The position numbers and the translations under genes are program-made. Positions 5,326-6,748 of a DNA stretch of 6,748 bases are shown in pieces. Below the pieces are notes generated by a model. That model ran no database searches. It saw only the letters and a program-made list of their open reading frames with translations, and was not told the origin of the DNA. The stretch covers positions 1 to 6,748 of the forward strand of contig CAMFZO010000083.1 in NCBI GenBank assembly GCA_946006895.1, read 5' to 3'. Every line of letters starts with the position of its first letter. Within the stretch, counting starts at the first letter, position 1. The DNA is from an uncultured Clostridia bacterium. Lineage in GTDB: Bacteria; Bacillota; Clostridia; Oscillospirales; Oscillospiraceae.

Positions 5326-5364
5326 TATCCGTCGGAAAAGGTTTGTTTTTTCTCTTGATTTTTC

Positions 5365-5393
5365 TTGAAATTTACGGGACGGTATGGTAGTAT
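5365..5393 (+). promoter_or_regulatory. Probable metF promoter
   Basis: TTGAAA (5365-5370) is 17 bp from TAGTAT (5388-5393); TATAAA at 5391-5396 overlaps it but would need a 20-bp spacer. Transcription would start near 5400. The promoter is divergent from that of birA, with about 40 bp between the two -35 elements. Confidence 0.55.
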
Positions 5394-5408
5394 AAACTCG
5401 TATCGGAT

Positions 5409-5435
5409 TGTGCGGACAACAAGTGTCTCCGCACA
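5409..5435 (+). promoter_or_regulatory. Hairpin in the metF 5' leader
   Basis: TGTGCGGA (5409-5416) and TCCGCACA (5428-5435) form an 8-bp stem with an 11-nt loop, in which GACA and TGTC could pair as an alternative inner stem. It ends 16 nt before the AGGAGG at 5452-5457. There is no T-run after it, and the leader is too short for the common SAM or tetrahydrofolate riboswitch classes. It may affect mRNA stability or translation. Confidence 0.55.
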
Positions 5436-5466
5436 GCAGACAAATATATTTAGGAGGCAATTTTTT

Positions 5467-6396
5467 ATGAATGTTGCTGAAATCATGGAACACCGCAATG
5501 CGTTTTCCTTTGAGGTCTTCCCGCCCAAGACCGACGTGGGCATGGAGAAGCTCTGCGGTAAGGACGGCGTTCTGGAAAAGCTGTACACTCTGAATCCCGA
5601 CTACATATCCTGTACCTACGGCGCAGGCGGCACCAACGTGGGCAAGAACCTGGAGGTCCTGAAGAAGATCAAGGCCGACGGCAAATGCACCCCCGTGACC
5701 CACTTCACCTGCATCGGCAACACCAAGGAAGGCATCCGGGACCAGCTCCAGACCTATCTGGACAACGGCATTGACCATATGCTGGCTCTGCGCGGCGACC
5801 TGCCCTTTGGCTGGACGGGCACCGGCGGCGACCTCCACTACGCCACTGAGCTGGTCAAATTTGTCCGCCAGGAATTCGGCGACAAGTTCACCATTGCCGT
5901 GGCCGGCTCTCCCGAGGGCCATATCGCCTGCCGCAGCCTGGAGGCTGACATCGCTTTCCTGAAGCAGAAGCAGGACAACGGCGCCGATTACATCATGACC
6001 CAGCTCTGCTGGGATATGGACCAGTTCCGTTACTGGCTCGACGCCATCCGCGCCGCCGGTGTCTGGCTGCCCGTGGATGTGGGCATCATGCCCATCCTGG
6101 ATCAGGCCGCGACCATCAACATGGCCCTCTCCCGCAACGGCTGTGTCATGCCCCGCGCCCTGTGCGAGATCATCTCCAAGAACTGGATCTTCCCGAACCC
6201 CTTCGACAAGGAACCCTTCGACGCCGACGTCGAGGGCAAGAAGGCGTCCTTCAAGGAAGCCGGCATTGAATACACCATCCGTCAGATCGACGAGTACCGC
6301 GCCTGCGGCATCAACGGCATCCACCTGTACGCACTGAACAAGTACGACGACGTGGCCCGCATTGCCAAAGAGGCAGGCCTGCTGGACCTGATCTGA
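5467..6396 (+). CDS. metF: 5,10-methylenetetrahydrofolate reductase
   Basis: MetF reduces 5,10-methylene-tetrahydrofolate to 5-methyl-tetrahydrofolate, feeding methionine synthesis and, in acetogens, the methyl branch of the Wood-Ljungdahl pathway. The 309-residue TIM-barrel protein has the normal length. Motifs in order are SFEVFPPK (14-21) with the catalytic Glu, TYGAGG (50-55), LALRGDLP (106-113) with the flavin-contacting Asp, GSPEGH (147-152), MTQLCWD (177-183), GIMPI (206-210) and the C-terminal GINGIHLYALN (281-291). The start at ATG 5467 is set by AGGAGG 9 nt upstream. The open frame upstream of it runs through the promoter and is not coding. A CooC-like gene follows after 6 nt, which suggests a one-carbon / CO dehydrogenase operon. 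The stop is TGA, with no terminator before the next gene. Confidence 0.95.
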   Translation: MNVAEIMEHRNAFSFEVFPPKTDVGMEKLCGKDGVLEKLYTLNPDYISCTYGAGGTNVGKNLEVLKKIKADGKCTPVTHFTCIGNTKEGIRDQLQTYLDNGIDHMLALRGDLPFGWTGTGGDLHYATELVKFVRQEFGDKFTIAVAGSPEGHIACRSLEADIAFLKQKQDNGADYIMTQLCWDMDQFRYWLDAIRAAGVWLPVDVGIMPILDQAATINMALSRNGCVMPRALCEIISKNWIFPNPFDKEPFDADVEGKKASFKEAGIEYTIRQIDEYRACGINGIHLYALNKYDDVARIAKEAGLLDLI

Positions 6397-6402
6397 TCTC
6401 CC

Positions 6403-6748
6403 ATGACCCATACCATTGCTGTTGCCGGTAAGGGCGGCGTGGGAAAGACCACCGTCTGCGGCATGATCATCGACAATCTCATCGCCCGCGGCAAGGGCCC
6501 GCTGCTGGTGGTGGACGCCGACGCCAACTCCAACCTTAACGAGGTTCTGGGGGTGGAGGTGGAGACCACCCTGGGCGCCATCCGCGAGGAAATGGCTCAG
6601 GCCGAGCTGCGGGGCGACGTGATCCCGAAGAACATGACCAAGGCCGACTATGCCGAATTTCGTTTTAACTCCGCCCTCATCGAGGAGGACGATTTCGATA
6701 TGCTGGTCATGGGCCGCACCCAGGGCAAGGGCTGCTACTGCTACGTCA
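6403..6748 (+). CDS. cooC: CooC-like CO dehydrogenase maturation ATPase, N-terminal part (runs off right edge)
   Basis: CooC is a cytoplasmic MinD/ParA-type ATPase that helps load nickel into carbon monoxide dehydrogenase. The visible 115 residues open with a deviant Walker A motif, KGGVGKTT (10-17), whose first lysine is the signature of this ATPase class. A switch segment follows, DADANSNL (38-45), and then MGRTQGKGCYCYV (103-115). The Cys-x-Cys in that last segment (111 and 113) is the metal-binding pair known from CooC1. The family is usually about 250 residues, so more than half is missing. The ATG at 6403 is 6 nt after the metF stop with no Shine-Dalgarno sequence, so translation is probably coupled to metF. 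Both genes are in the same frame. Another MinD-like nickel chaperone is possible, but the CxC context favours CooC. Confidence 0.88.
   Translation, partial: MTHTIAVAGKGGVGKTTVCGMIIDNLIARGKGPLLVVDADANSNLNEVLGVEVETTLGAIREEMAQAELRGDVIPKNMTKADYAEFRFNSALIEEDDFDMLVMGRTQGKGCYCYV

Noticed and set aside
5365..5466. 34-codon upstream extension of metF from a TTG
   Set aside because: The TTG is the -35 element of the likely metF promoter, and ATG 5467 has AGGAGG at 9 nt and the usual MetF N-terminus.
5224..6411. Minus-strand open frame of 395 codons opposite metF
   Set aside because: It is the GC-rich mirror of metF, which carries all family motifs. The antisense product has no recognisable domain.

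Overview
This window looks like a chromosomal segment of a GC-rich, anaerobic Firmicute. It most resembles the Oscillospiraceae / Flavonifractor-Lawsonibacter kind of Clostridia, but that assignment is an inference from gene style and not a database match. The support is strong AGGAGG ribosome binding sites, AT-rich sigma-A-type promoters between GC-rich genes, a clostridial-type zinc-ribbon membrane protein, biotin import through BioY, and a MetF-CooC pair of the kind found in organisms with carbon monoxide dehydrogenase.

Layout. The left edge holds the N-terminal 368 codons of the single-strand exonuclease RecJ on the minus strand. Divergent from it, on the plus strand, come a membrane-anchored calcineurin-like phosphoesterase, a small two-helix membrane protein with a C-terminal zinc ribbon, and the biotin transporter subunit BioY. 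The last two have their own promoters and end in clear intrinsic terminators. The bioY terminator is a perfect 16-bp stem that works in both directions and is shared with a convergent 58-residue membrane miniprotein gene on the minus strand. Upstream of that gene, also on the minus strand, lie a small nitroreductase, a repeat-rich intergenic block (4116-4340) and a biotin-protein ligase without a DNA-binding domain. The ligase is divergent from metF on the plus strand. metF (methylenetetrahydrofolate reductase) is followed 6 nt later by a CooC-like nickel-enzyme maturation ATPase that runs off the right edge.

How the genes relate. BioY imports biotin and BirA attaches it to carboxylases, so two genes of one cofactor pathway sit within 2.5 kb on opposite strands. 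The right edge is probably the start of a one-carbon / Wood-Ljungdahl type operon: MetF makes methyl-tetrahydrofolate, and CooC prepares CO dehydrogenase. RecJ, the phosphoesterase and the nitroreductase are housekeeping or accessory genes with no obvious link to these.

No convincing undescribed multi-gene system is present. The items most worth a second look are the nested palindromic repeat block between nitroreductase and birA, the 58-residue membrane miniprotein, a 15-bp inverted repeat on the bioY -35 element, and the metF-cooC junction, where the two genes share a frame, separated by the metF stop codon and two further codons, with no ribosome binding site for cooC.
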